From Methanoculleus sp. UBA208 (GTDB lineage: Archaea; Halobacteriota; Methanomicrobia; Methanomicrobiales; Methanoculleaceae), in assembly GCF_002498065.1 (NCBI RefSeq), contig NZ_DAFZ01000080.1:1-13139 (forward strand): 13,139 nt of DNA, in the 5' to 3' direction. This document shows positions 6,689 through 13,020 of the stretch, piece by piece. Each line of letters starts with the position of its first letter. Positions within the stretch are counted from its first letter, which is position 1. The position numbers and the translations under genes were made by a program. The notes beneath the pieces were generated by a model. The model ran no database searches. It was not told where the DNA came from and saw only the letters and a list, made by a program, of their open reading frames with translations.

Positions 6689-8380
6689 ATGACAGCCGGT
6701 TCGTCCACAGGCGGCAGATCGCCCCGGCGGCAGGCGATCATCGGTTTACTGGTTCTCCTGCTCATCGTTCTCGTCCCCATCGCACTTTCGGGTTATCTCT
6801 ACCCCGACCCCGAACCGGTACACGTGAAGATCCTCGCGGTCAACGACTTCCACGGGCAACTGCCCGCCGGGCAGAACCTCGACGGCGAACCGGCCGGGAG
6901 CGCGCCGGTGCTTGCGTCGTACCTCGAATGCGCGATGGCGGATGCCGGCGAGGCCACGACGTTCATCGCTCTCCCCGGAGACGTCGTCGGAGCGTCGCCA
7001 CCGGAATCCGGGCTGCTGCTGGACGAACCCACCCTGCTGTTCTTCAACGGCCTCGCAGACGACTGCCCGGGCATGATCGCAACCTTCGGCAACCACGAGT
7101 TCGACCGGGGCACGGACGAACTGCTGCGGATGGTCCGCGGCGGGAACGGTGCGACGACCATCACTCACCTGGCGGACCCCTACCCGGGTGCGGCAGCGGA
7201 ATACATCTCTTCAAACGTGGCCTGGAAGGCAAACGGCACTCTTCTCGCCGCTCCCTACACGATCCGCGACGCCGGCGGCGCACGGATAGCGTTCATCGGT
7301 GCCGATACAACCGAAACGCCCTCGATACAGAAGGCGGTCAACATCGAACAGGTCGTCTTTAACAACGAGACCGAGTCGATCAACCGCTACGTCCCGGAGA
7401 TCCAGCAGAAGGGAGTGCATGCGATCGTCGTCCTCCTCCACGAGGGCGGCTCGCAGGACCCCTACGACGGTCCGACCCGGGAAGGGGGCAACGTGACGGG
7501 CAGGGTCGCCGGGATCGTCGCCGGCCTTGACCCGGACGTGGATGTCGTCCTCTCGGGCCACACCCATGCATTCACCAACGCCTACCTGGAGAACGCCGGC
7601 AAAAACCCGGTGCTGGTGACGCAGGCATACAGCTACAGCAGGGCGTTTGCCGACGTCGATCTCGTCATCGACCCCGTCACAGGGGAGATAACTCGTAAAT
7701 CGGCACGGATCGTCCCGGCATACAGTGACCGGCCGCCCGGCACCAGCCCCGACCCGGCGGCCTCTCTGTTGCTTGATATGAGCGAAGAGGCGGTCGGACC
7801 GCTGACTGACCGGGTTGTTGCAGTTGCATTGGCGGATATCACGCGGCTGCAGACCGACGCCGGCGAATCCGCGCTCGGCAACCTGGTCGCCGACGGTCAG
7901 CGGGCAGCGATGAACGCCGATATCGCGTTCATCACCACCGGCTCGCTCCGGGCGGACGTAGCGGAGGGCAACGTCACCTGGGGCGACCTCTACTCCGTGC
8001 AGCCGTTCTCTGCGACCGTGCTCTCGATGACCATGACGGGCGACCTGGTCAGGGACGTGCTGGAACAGCAGTGGCAGACCCCGCTGCCGCCCCACAACCT
8101 CGCCGTCTCCGGGCTATCGTACACGTTCGACGATGAAAGACCTGCGGGCGGCAAGATCGTCGAAGTCCGGGTTAACGGCGCTCCTCTGGACCCGAACGCG
8201 GAATATACGGCGGCAATGGTCGATTTCCTCGCGACCGGCGGCGACGGGTATACCGTCTTCAGGAAAGGTACGAATATCGTCAACGGCCCGTTCGACGTCG
8301 ATGCACTGGTCGCATATATGGAATCTCTCCCGGAGCCGGTGGCCGCGAAGGCGGATGGAAGGATCACGATGATCGCGTGA
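6689..8380 (+). CDS. Membrane-anchored 5'-nucleotidase / cyclic-nucleotide phosphodiesterase family protein
   Basis: A 563-residue metallophosphoesterase of the UshA/CpdB/5'-nucleotidase family, which hydrolyses nucleotides, 2',3'-cyclic nucleotides or related phosphoesters. A hydrophobic segment at about 16-37 after a short basic N-terminus (RSPRRQ) is a signal anchor or uncleaved signal, so the enzyme probably acts outside the membrane. The metallophosphatase domain carries the two-metal ligands: Asp53 and His55 (VNDFHGQL), Asp98 (LPGDVVG), Asn135-His136 (FGNHEFDRG), His251 (LLHEGG), His291 and His293 (LSGHTHAF). The C-terminal 5'-nucleotidase substrate domain spans about 372-545, with ALGNLVADGQRAA and WGDLYSVQPF. 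It appears complete. Substrate preference cannot be told from sequence. It is single-cistron, likely for phosphate or nucleoside scavenging (inference). Confidence 0.92.
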   Translation: MTAGSSTGGRSPRRQAIIGLLVLLLIVLVPIALSGYLYPDPEPVHVKILAVNDFHGQLPAGQNLDGEPAGSAPVLASYLECAMADAGEATTFIALPGDVVGASPPESGLLLDEPTLLFFNGLADDCPGMIATFGNHEFDRGTDELLRMVRGGNGATTITHLADPYPGAAAEYISSNVAWKANGTLLAAPYTIRDAGGARIAFIGADTTETPSIQKAVNIEQVVFNNETESINRYVPEIQQKGVHAIVVLLHEGGSQDPYDGPTREGGNVTGRVAGIVAGLDPDVDVVLSGHTHAFTNAYLENAGKNPVLVTQAYSYSRAFADVDLVIDPVTGEITRKSARIVPAYSDRPPGTSPDPAASLLLDMSEEAVGPLTDRVVAVALADITRLQTDAGESALGNLVADGQRAAMNADIAFITTGSLRADVAEGNVTWGDLYSVQPFSATVLSMTMTGDLVRDVLEQQWQTPLPPHNLAVSGLSYTFDDERPAGGKIVEVRVNGAPLDPNAEYTAAMVDFLATGGDGYTVFRKGTNIVNGPFDVDALVAYMESLPEPVAAKADGRITMIA

Positions 8381-8410
8381 AGGGGCTGTCCATTCACGCA
8401 GCCGGCCCAA

Positions 8411-8448
8411 CCTATAAATAACGCCCCGCCACATGAGCCCCCGGAGGT
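8411..8448 (+). promoter_or_regulatory. Promoter and ribosome-binding site of the ferritin-like gene
   Basis: CCTATAAATAAC at about 8410-8421 is a near-ideal archaeal TATA box, placing transcription start near 8440. GGAGGT at 8443-8448 lies eight bases before the ATG at 8457 and selects it over the in-frame ATG at 8433, which lies upstream of the Shine-Dalgarno. Confidence 0.7.
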
Positions 8449-8456
8449 CATCTGAC

Positions 8457-8771
8457 ATGCCCGAATTTGCACAACCGTTCTCCGGGAACCATATGGAGCG
8501 TAAGCTGGACCGGGGGGAGCTCATCCGGACGATCCGGTTCTCGATCGCCGCCGAGTACGAGGCGATCCAGCTTTACAACCAGATTGCCGAGTCGACCGAC
8601 GATCCGCTGGTCCAGAAGGTGATGCGCGATATCGCGGACGAGGAGAAAGAGCATGCAGGGGAGTTCCTGCGGCTTCTCCGGGAGATCGAGCCCGCTGAAG
8701 AGGAGTTCTACCAGCACGGCTACGAAGAAGTCGAGGAGATGATCGAGGAGTTGAAGAAAGGCGGGAAGTGA
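8457..8771 (+). CDS. Encapsulated-ferritin-like (EncFtn-type) iron-binding protein
   Basis: A 104-residue, two-helix half-ferritin. The first helix holds AAEYEAIQLYNQI (Glu33, Glu35) and the second holds DEEKEHAGEF with Glu63 and His66; spacing and sequence resemble the Glu32, Glu62, His65 ferroxidase site of encapsulated ferritins, which assemble as decamers and oxidise iron at dimer interfaces. The short acidic tail (YEEVEEMIEELKKGGK) could be a targeting peptide. No encapsulin shell gene is in the window, so encapsulation is unproven; it may be annotated elsewhere as rubrerythrin or demethoxyubiquinone-hydroxylase-like. The ATG at 8457 is fixed by GGAGGT eight bases upstream. A decayed copy of this gene lies at about 9749-9882, beyond the second toxin-antitoxin pair. 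Confidence 0.87.
   Translation: MPEFAQPFSGNHMERKLDRGELIRTIRFSIAAEYEAIQLYNQIAESTDDPLVQKVMRDIADEEKEHAGEFLRLLREIEPAEEEFYQHGYEEVEEMIEELKKGGK
8701..8738 (+). repeat. 38-bp direct repeat, copy 1 (inside the ferritin-like gene)
   Basis: The bases from AGGAGTTCTACC to GTCGAGGAG are identical to 9827-9864. The repeats lie 1.1 kb apart and bracket the second hepT-mntA pair. Copy 1 encodes the EEFYQHGYEEVEE part of the ferritin-like C-terminus. Confidence 0.95.
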
Positions 8772-8911
8772 TTGCCCTTCCATGGCGGGGATTCGTGAAG
8801 GTTTGCCGCCGATCGCATCCGGCGCCGGAAACCCCGCCCGTCAGAGCCGGTTTTCACGACGCTTTCCTAAAAAGCATACACTCAAATACGACTTCGGGTG
8901 AAACTTCAGCG
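8772..8911. other. Intergenic region before the second hepT-mntA pair
   Basis: It holds an inverted repeat GGCGGGG (8784-8790) with CCCCGCC (8832-8838), separated by 41 bp, and an AT-richer stretch (CTAAAAAGCATACAC, about 8868-8882) that could carry the hepT promoter. GGGTGA at 8896-8901 is a plausible ribosome-binding site ten bases before the ATG at 8912. No gene is seen. Confidence 0.4.
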
Positions 8912-9328
8912 ATGGAAACTCACACCGGAACGATCGCGGAGAGGGTGGTGCAGAAATGCGAGATGCTGATCGACCGGGTGGAGTTTATCGATCTGCACTT
9001 CTCCGAAGAGATCCTCACCGACAGGATACTCAGGAAGGCAATGTACAAGGAGTTCCAGGAAGCGGTCGAAGCCGCGGCCGACATCTGTGCCCTCATGAGG
9101 CGCAGCCTGGACTCTTCGGCGCAGGACGACTACAGCAACGTCGACTACCTGGTCGAACGGGAGATCGTCCCGGCGGATCTCGGCAAAGCCCTGAAGGAGG
9201 CAAACGGGCTCCGGAACAGGCTGGTCCATGAATACGACGGCATCAACGACCGGATAGCGTATGCCTCAATTGCACGGCTCACCGAAGCCCTGCGCGAATT
9301 TTCCGGGGTGATACTCACGTGGCTCTAG
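8912..9328 (+). CDS. hepT: HepT-like HEPN-domain toxin (second pair)
   Basis: A 138-residue HEPN/DUF86 protein with the catalytic motif RX4HXY as Arg101-NRLV-His106-Glu-Tyr108 in GLRNRLVHEYDG. The N-terminal half (ERVVQKCEMLIDRVEFID, FQEAVEAAADICALMRR) matches the longer HepT type whose gene precedes its nucleotidyltransferase. The reading frame is open to about 8768, but ATG 8912 follows a GGGTGA site and gives the family start. It overlaps the next gene by 10 bp (9319-9328), so the two are coupled. Base composition matches the surrounding chromosome, unlike the first pair at 5325-5995, and the two HepT proteins share little beyond the motif, so they are independent systems, not a recent duplication. 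Confidence 0.92.
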   Translation: METHTGTIAERVVQKCEMLIDRVEFIDLHFSEEILTDRILRKAMYKEFQEAVEAAADICALMRRSLDSSAQDDYSNVDYLVEREIVPADLGKALKEANGLRNRLVHEYDGINDRIAYASIARLTEALREFSGVILTWL

Positions 9329-9711
9329 AGGTAACCGATACAGCACTCCTTGAACACTTCCGCGAGGTGCTGCCGTCCATCAGGGGTATCCTCGTCTACG
9401 GGTCGCATGTCAAAGGCTATGCAGACGAACGCTCAGACATCGACATCTGCCTCATCCTGCACGAGAGCGCCGACCGCGCTCCGGTCTACAGGCGGATACT
9501 CACGGCGGGAGAGCGCTATGATATCGTCATCTTCGACGAGATCCCCTGGTACCTCAGGGGCGCGGTTCTTGAGGCGCATACGGTGCTCTACGCCGACGAT
9601 CCAGACGATCTGGACTACTGGCTCTATCGGCAACTTGCCGTCTGGCGCGACATGAAGCGCCGGCAGATGCCGGTCTCATCCGGGGATCTGCTCCGCCGCG
9701 TCCGGTCGTGA
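9319..9711 (+). CDS. mntA: MntA-type nucleotidyltransferase (second pair)
   Basis: A 130-residue minimal nucleotidyltransferase, the likely antitoxin that AMPylates the HepT encoded just upstream. GSX10DXD is intact: Gly28-Ser29 and Asp40-Ile-Asp42 in YGSHVKGYADERSDIDI; the third acidic residue is Asp68 (YDIVIFDE). The C-terminal 50 residues (PWYLRGAVLEAHTVLYADD, DDLDYWLYRQLAVWRDMKRR) are longer than in the first MntA and typical of the toxin-first arrangement. It starts with GTG at 9319, inside the end of hepT, with no independent ribosome site, so translation depends on hepT. Downstream lies a pseudogene of the ferritin-like gene. Confidence 0.88.
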   Translation: MALEVTDTALLEHFREVLPSIRGILVYGSHVKGYADERSDIDICLILHESADRAPVYRRILTAGERYDIVIFDEIPWYLRGAVLEAHTVLYADDPDDLDYWLYRQLAVWRDMKRRQMPVSSGDLLRRVRS

Positions 9712-9748
9712 CCGCCTGCTCAAAAGAAGTGTTCCCGCCGTCGCAAAG

Positions 9749-9882
9749 GTTCCGGATCCTGTTTCGACCGTTCCCGGAGATCACCTGGAGCGCAAAATCG
9801 CTTGCCGGCACGGCAGGTAATCGAGAAGGAGTTCTACCAGCACGGCTACGAAGAAGTCGAGGAGTTGAAAGCCGGGAAGTGA
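9749..9882 (+). pseudogene. Decayed copy of the ferritin-like gene
   Basis: The 3' part, 9823-9882, reads EKEFYQHGYEEVEELKAGK and stop, a near copy of the ferritin-like C-terminus with 38 identical bases and two in-frame deletions (12 and 3 bp). Upstream, 9761-9799 matches the 5' part of that gene: ACCGTTC (9767-9773) and TGGAGCG (9786-9792) have the same spacing as in the intact gene to within one base, and allowing that one-base gap the bases read FRPFSGDHLERK-like, against FAQPFSGNHMERK. About 166 bp of the middle are missing and the two parts are in different frames, so it cannot make a functional protein. The in-frame differences and substitutions suggest an old paralogue that decayed, not a very recent duplication. 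Confidence 0.8.
9827..9864 (+). repeat. 38-bp direct repeat, copy 2 (inside the ferritin pseudogene)
   Basis: Exact match to 8701-8738, same orientation. Recombination between the copies would remove the second hepT-mntA pair and leave one ferritin-like gene. Confidence 0.95.
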
Positions 9883-9894
9883 TCTTCCTTCCCG

Positions 9895-10071
9895 TCACCT
9901 GATCCTGCAGGATTCGTCATAGGATTTCTTGCAGTCGGGGCAGAGCGTCCGTGCCTTCTCGAGGTCCGGGTAGTTCTCTTCGGTGATCTCGTCGCAGGCC
10001 GCCCCGCAGATCTCGCACCAGAACTCCTTCGTCTCCTCTTTTTCTTTGCCCTTTATGCTGCGTCTTGTCAT
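9895..10071 (-). CDS. Small zinc-ribbon protein, function unknown
   Basis: A 58-residue protein with a lysine-rich N-terminus (RRSIKGKEKEE) and two CXXC pairs, Cys19-Cys22 (FWCEICGAAC) and Cys44-Cys47 (LCPDCKKSYDESC), with extra Cys26 and Cys55. This is a single zinc ribbon or treble-clef-like fold; such small proteins are frequent in methanogens and mostly uncharacterised. The ATG at 10071 is preferred over the ATG at 10080 because GGAGG (10085-10081 on the minus strand) abuts the upstream ATG but is nine bases from the downstream one. It lies 57 bp after the SDR gene on the same strand; GCATGATAACC at about 10111-10121 may be its own weak TATA element. Confidence 0.75.
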   Translation of the reverse strand: MTRRSIKGKEKEETKEFWCEICGAACDEITEENYPDLEKARTLCPDCKKSYDESCRIR

Positions 10072-10080
10072 GTGATCCAT

Positions 10081-10085
10081 CCTCC
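10081..10085 (-). promoter_or_regulatory. Ribosome-binding site that decides the zinc-ribbon start
   Basis: GGAGG on the minus strand immediately precedes one in-frame ATG (10080) and is nine bases from the next (10071). Normal spacing selects 10071. Confidence 0.6.
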
Positions 10086-10128
10086 GTGGGGGTTACCGCT
10101 CTCCGTCATCGGTTATCATGCTTTCGCG

Positions 10129-10953
10129 TCACCACTGCCCGATCCCGGTAAGATCGAGCCCCACCTCCCAGAACCGTTCCTGAACCACCGGGTCGAGGGC
10201 GAGGGACGACGGCTGGGTCCACCGGGTCTCCTCGAAGTAGCCGCCGTTCATCGTCCCGGCTTCGGGGGAGGTTGCGAGGTACGTCTCCACCTTCGCCCCC
10301 TGTTCCGGCGGGGCGCCTTCATTCCCGCCGTGGATATAGGCCCGGAGGAGCTTCGTGTCGATCACCCCCGGGTGGAGGCTGTTTGCCCTCACCCCCGTCC
10401 CCTCGAGGGCCCGGGCGAGCCGGGCGGTGAAGGCGATGACCCCTACCTTCGATACGGCGTAGGCATCATAGGGGTCGTAGTTCGAGAAGCCCGGGAGGTT
10501 TCCCCAGTCGATCGACCCCACGCTCCTGTGGGCGATCGACGCGACGTTCACGACCCTCGCAGGAGTGCTCCTCGCAAGAAGCGGAAGAAGCTCGTGGACG
10601 AGCAGGACCTGCGAAAGAAAGTTCACGGCAAACGTCATCTCAATCCCGCCGGGTGCAACCTCCCGTTCCGGCATGAAAACGCCGGCGTTGTTGACGAGGA
10701 CGTCGAGCCGGTCGTACGTCCCGGCGACCTCTTCTGCCAGATCCCGGACTCGCTCCTGCATCGAGAGGTCGGCGATGAAGAGGGCGAGCCGGTCGGAGCC
10801 GGTGGCCGCCTCCAGTTCCGCGAGGACTCTCTGGCCCTTCTCACGGTCCCTGCCGTGGAGCAGCACGCGGTGACCCTTTTCGGCCAGGGCGCGTGCGGTC
10901 GCCTTTCCGATACCGTCCGTCGAGCCCGTAACGAGGATAGTCTGCTCCGCCAT
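10129..10953 (-). CDS. Short-chain dehydrogenase/reductase (SDR)
   Basis: A 274-residue NAD(P)-dependent oxidoreductase of the classical SDR family, closest in pattern to retinol-dehydrogenase-like members. The Rossmann motif TGSTDGIG is at 9-16, NNAG at 88-91, the catalytic Ser139 in VVNVASIAH, and Tyr165/Lys169 in YDAYAVSK; the HPGVIDT segment (194-200) follows. Arg35 after the second strand (LLHGRDREK) favours NADP(H). The substrate is unknown. The frame remains open upstream to 11343, but that part is antisense to the acyl-CoA synthetase and lacks homology; ATG 10953 directly precedes the Rossmann strand and has a TATA-like element about 28 bp upstream. It is divergent from the RHH acyl-CoA synthetase and shares TGCA half-sites with it, so it may act on an aldehyde or ketone in the same pathway (inference). 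Confidence 0.9.
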   Translation of the reverse strand: MAEQTILVTGSTDGIGKATARALAEKGHRVLLHGRDREKGQRVLAELEAATGSDRLALFIADLSMQERVRDLAEEVAGTYDRLDVLVNNAGVFMPEREVAPGGIEMTFAVNFLSQVLLVHELLPLLARSTPARVVNVASIAHRSVGSIDWGNLPGFSNYDPYDAYAVSKVGVIAFTARLARALEGTGVRANSLHPGVIDTKLLRAYIHGGNEGAPPEQGAKVETYLATSPEAGTMNGGYFEETRWTQPSSLALDPVVQERFWEVGLDLTGIGQW

Positions 10954-10964
10954 ATATGGCCCGA

Positions 10965-10997
10965 TGCACAGTGTCTCTATTTGAACATGGTGGTGCA
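10965..10997 (-). promoter_or_regulatory. SDR promoter with flanking inverted TGCAC/GTGCA half-sites
   Basis: On the minus strand TCAAATAGAG (about 10976-10985) is a TATA-like element about 28 bp upstream of the SDR ATG. TGCAC at 10965-10969 and GTGCA at 10993-10997 form an inverted pair centred on 10981, that is, on the TATA element. The right half belongs to the 8-mer GTGGTGCA (10990-10997), which recurs at the acyl-CoA synthetase promoter. Confidence 0.5.
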
Positions 10998-11066
10998 GGA
11001 GGCCGGTGCGCAGCTTCTTCCCGGGCCGGCGGACCGGATCGTCACCCGGCCGGCATCCGGGCCGGA

Positions 11067-11136
11067 TGCACCGCGATGGTGCAGTTCCCCCGGATCGTGG
11101 TGCACGGCAAATCAAAAAGGTGATATGCTGCACCAC
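11067..11136 (+). promoter_or_regulatory. Operator-like inverted repeats at the RHH acyl-CoA synthetase promoter
   Basis: Two inverted repeats stand in a row. TGCACC (11067-11072) and GGTGCA (11078-11083) are separated by 5 bp. GTGGTGCA (11097-11104) and TGCACCAC (11129-11136) form a perfect 8-bp inverted repeat with a 24-bp spacer that contains the A-rich element AAATCAAAAAGG (11109-11120) and GATATG (11122-11127), the only promoter-like sequence before the ATG at 11150. A protein bound to both arms would cover the TBP/TFB site. The likely binder is the RHH domain of the protein encoded here (inference). Confidence 0.6.
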
Positions 11137-11149
11137 AAACCTGTACTGC

Positions 11150-12988
11150 ATGGTGCGATACTCGGTCACGATGGATGACGGCCTCGTGAAGGCGATCGAC
11201 AGAATGCGTGAATTCCGGGGAATGTCCCGGTCGGAATGGCTCAACGAACTCTGCAAGAAGTACCTCGATGGTGCATCGGCAAACGGCGTGCAGGCCGAGG
11301 TCCCCGCGGGGGTAATGCCTGCCAGCGTCCGGGAGCCGAACATGACCGACTACGAGGCCGCCTGCGCCAACTTCACGATCGACGTCCCCGAACACTTCAA
11401 CTTCGGCTACGACGTGATCGACCGGTGGGCCGAGACCGACCGGAACAAGCTCGCCATGATCTGGGTGGACCAGGAGGGGAACGAGAAGAAATACTCCTTC
11501 CGCGATCTGCGGTATCTCTCCAACGGTGCCGCGAATATCCTCCTCAAATACGGCATCAAGAAGGGCGACCGGGTCATGCTGATGCTCCCGAGGGTCCCGG
11601 AGTGGTGGATCTTCGTCATCGCGCTCACCAAGCTCGGGGCGGTCTTCTGCCCCTGCCCGACGATGCTGACTCCAAAAGACATCAAATACCGGGTGCAGGC
11701 CGGGAAGTTCCGGATGATCATCACGAACTCCGAGAACGCCGCGAAAGTCGACGAGGTCGCCAACGCCTGCCCGCTGCTCGAAACCCTGTTCCTGGTGGAC
11801 GGGGAGCGCGAGGGCTGGGCGAGCTACCCGCACGAGCTCGAGTACCCCGCACCGGTATCGCACCACAAGGTCAGCATGCCGGTCGCGAAGAAGCCGAAGT
11901 CGACCGACCCGATGATGATCTACTTCACCTCGGGCACCACCGGCGAGGCCAAGATGGTGCTGCACGACCACTCCTACCCGCTCGGGCATATCATCACCGC
12001 CTCGCTCTGGCAGGACGTCACGGAAAACGACCTTCACCTGACCTTCTCCGATACGGGGTGGGCGAAGTGCGCCTGGGGCAAGATCTTCGGCCAGTGGATC
12101 GCCGGAGCCTGCATCTTCGTCTACGACATCCGGGGGAAGTTCGGCGCGACCGAGCTCCTCCCGCTGATCGAGAAGTACGAGGTGACCACGTTCTGCGCAC
12201 CGCCGACGGTCTACCGGATGCTGATCCTCGCCGACCTCGACAAGTTCGACTTCCGGGATCTGCGGCACTGCTGTAGCGCCGGCGAACCGCTCAACCCCGA
12301 GGTGATCCGCGTCTGGGAAGACGGCACCGGGCAGCCCATTTACGAGGGCTACGGCCAGACGGAAACCGTCTGCTGCATCGCCACGTTCCCCTGCATGATG
12401 CATAAGCCCGGCTCCATGGGAAGGCCTGCCCCGGGCTGGCATATCGAGCTCCACGACGACGACGGCAACCCGGTCGGCCCCGGTGAAGAAGGGCGGATCG
12501 CGGTAAAACTCGACCCCCGGCCGGTCGGGCTCTTCGTGGAGTACCTGGACAACCCCGAAGCGAACCGGGAGTCGTTCCAGAACGGGTTCTACTACACCGG
12601 CGACAAGGCGCGTATGGACGAGGACGGCTACTTCTGGTTCATCGGGCGCGACGACGACGTCATCAAGTCCTCCGGCTACCGGATCGGGCCGTTTGAGGTG
12701 GAGAGCGCGCTCATGGAGCACCCGGCCGTCCAGGAGTCGGCGGTCGTCGGGTCGCCGGACCTCATCCGCGGGATGGTCGTCAAGGCCTTCATCGTCTTAA
12801 AGCCCGGCTACCAGCCGTCCGAGTCGCTGGTCAAGGAACTCCAGGCCCACGTCCGGAATACTACCGCCCCGTACAAGTACCCGAGGGCGATCGAGTTCGT
12901 CCAGGAACTCCCGAAGACTATCTCCGGAAAGATCCAGAGGAACGTCCTGCGGGACCAGGAACTGCGGAAGAGCAATAACGGGAGCTGA
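11150..12988 (+). CDS. AMP-forming acyl-CoA synthetase with N-terminal ribbon-helix-helix DNA-binding domain
   Basis: A 612-residue protein of two parts. Residues 2-42 look like a CopG/Arc-type RHH domain: strand VRYSVTMDD, helix GLVKAIDRMREFRG, then MSRSEWLNELCKKYLDG as the second helix. A linker follows to about 64. Residues 65-612 are a full-length AMP-forming synthetase of the medium-chain acyl-CoA synthetase (MACS) type, which makes acyl-AMP and then acyl-CoA: P-loop YFTSGTTGEAK (258-268), SAGEP (376-380), YEGYGQTET (398-406), TGD (483-485), GRDDDVIKSSGYRI (499-512) and catalytic Lys594 in KTISGKIQR. The acyl substrate is not readable. ATG 11150 starts the RHH domain at leaderless distance from the promoter; further upstream the frame has no homology. 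An internal ATG at 11342 (GGGAG six bases upstream) could make the synthetase alone. The DNA-binding part suggests autoregulation. Confidence 0.88.
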   Translation: MVRYSVTMDDGLVKAIDRMREFRGMSRSEWLNELCKKYLDGASANGVQAEVPAGVMPASVREPNMTDYEAACANFTIDVPEHFNFGYDVIDRWAETDRNKLAMIWVDQEGNEKKYSFRDLRYLSNGAANILLKYGIKKGDRVMLMLPRVPEWWIFVIALTKLGAVFCPCPTMLTPKDIKYRVQAGKFRMIITNSENAAKVDEVANACPLLETLFLVDGEREGWASYPHELEYPAPVSHHKVSMPVAKKPKSTDPMMIYFTSGTTGEAKMVLHDHSYPLGHIITASLWQDVTENDLHLTFSDTGWAKCAWGKIFGQWIAGACIFVYDIRGKFGATELLPLIEKYEVTTFCAPPTVYRMLILADLDKFDFRDLRHCCSAGEPLNPEVIRVWEDGTGQPIYEGYGQTETVCCIATFPCMMHKPGSMGRPAPGWHIELHDDDGNPVGPGEEGRIAVKLDPRPVGLFVEYLDNPEANRESFQNGFYYTGDKARMDEDGYFWFIGRDDDVIKSSGYRIGPFEVESALMEHPAVQESAVVGSPDLIRGMVVKAFIVLKPGYQPSESLVKELQAHVRNTTAPYKYPRAIEFVQELPKTISGKIQRNVLRDQELRKSNNGS

Positions 12989-13000
12989 GAGGGCTCCATT

Positions 13001-13010
13001 CTTTTTTATT
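13001..13010 (+). terminator. T-tract after the acyl-CoA synthetase gene
   Basis: CTTTTTTATT begins 13 bp after the stop codon. The stretch GGAGCTGAGAGGGCTCC just before it (12981-12997) can pair GGAGC with GCTCC around the stop codon, giving a weak stem. This is a likely transcript end. Confidence 0.55.
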
Positions 13011-13020
13011 TGGGCGACGC

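Noticed and set aside
11006..11149. N-terminal extension of the acyl-CoA synthetase upstream of the RHH domain
   Set aside because: Low-complexity Arg/Gly/Pro translation spanning the inverted repeats and promoter; the RHH domain starts naturally at ATG 11150.
10954..11343. N-terminal extension of the SDR frame on the minus strand
   Set aside because: It precedes the Rossmann start, overlaps the promoter and the RHH coding sequence, and has no homology.
11042..12721. A 559-codon open frame on the minus strand opposite the acyl-CoA synthetase
   Set aside because: It is a shadow of a high-GC gene; its translation has no recognisable domain, while the plus strand carries all synthetase motifs.
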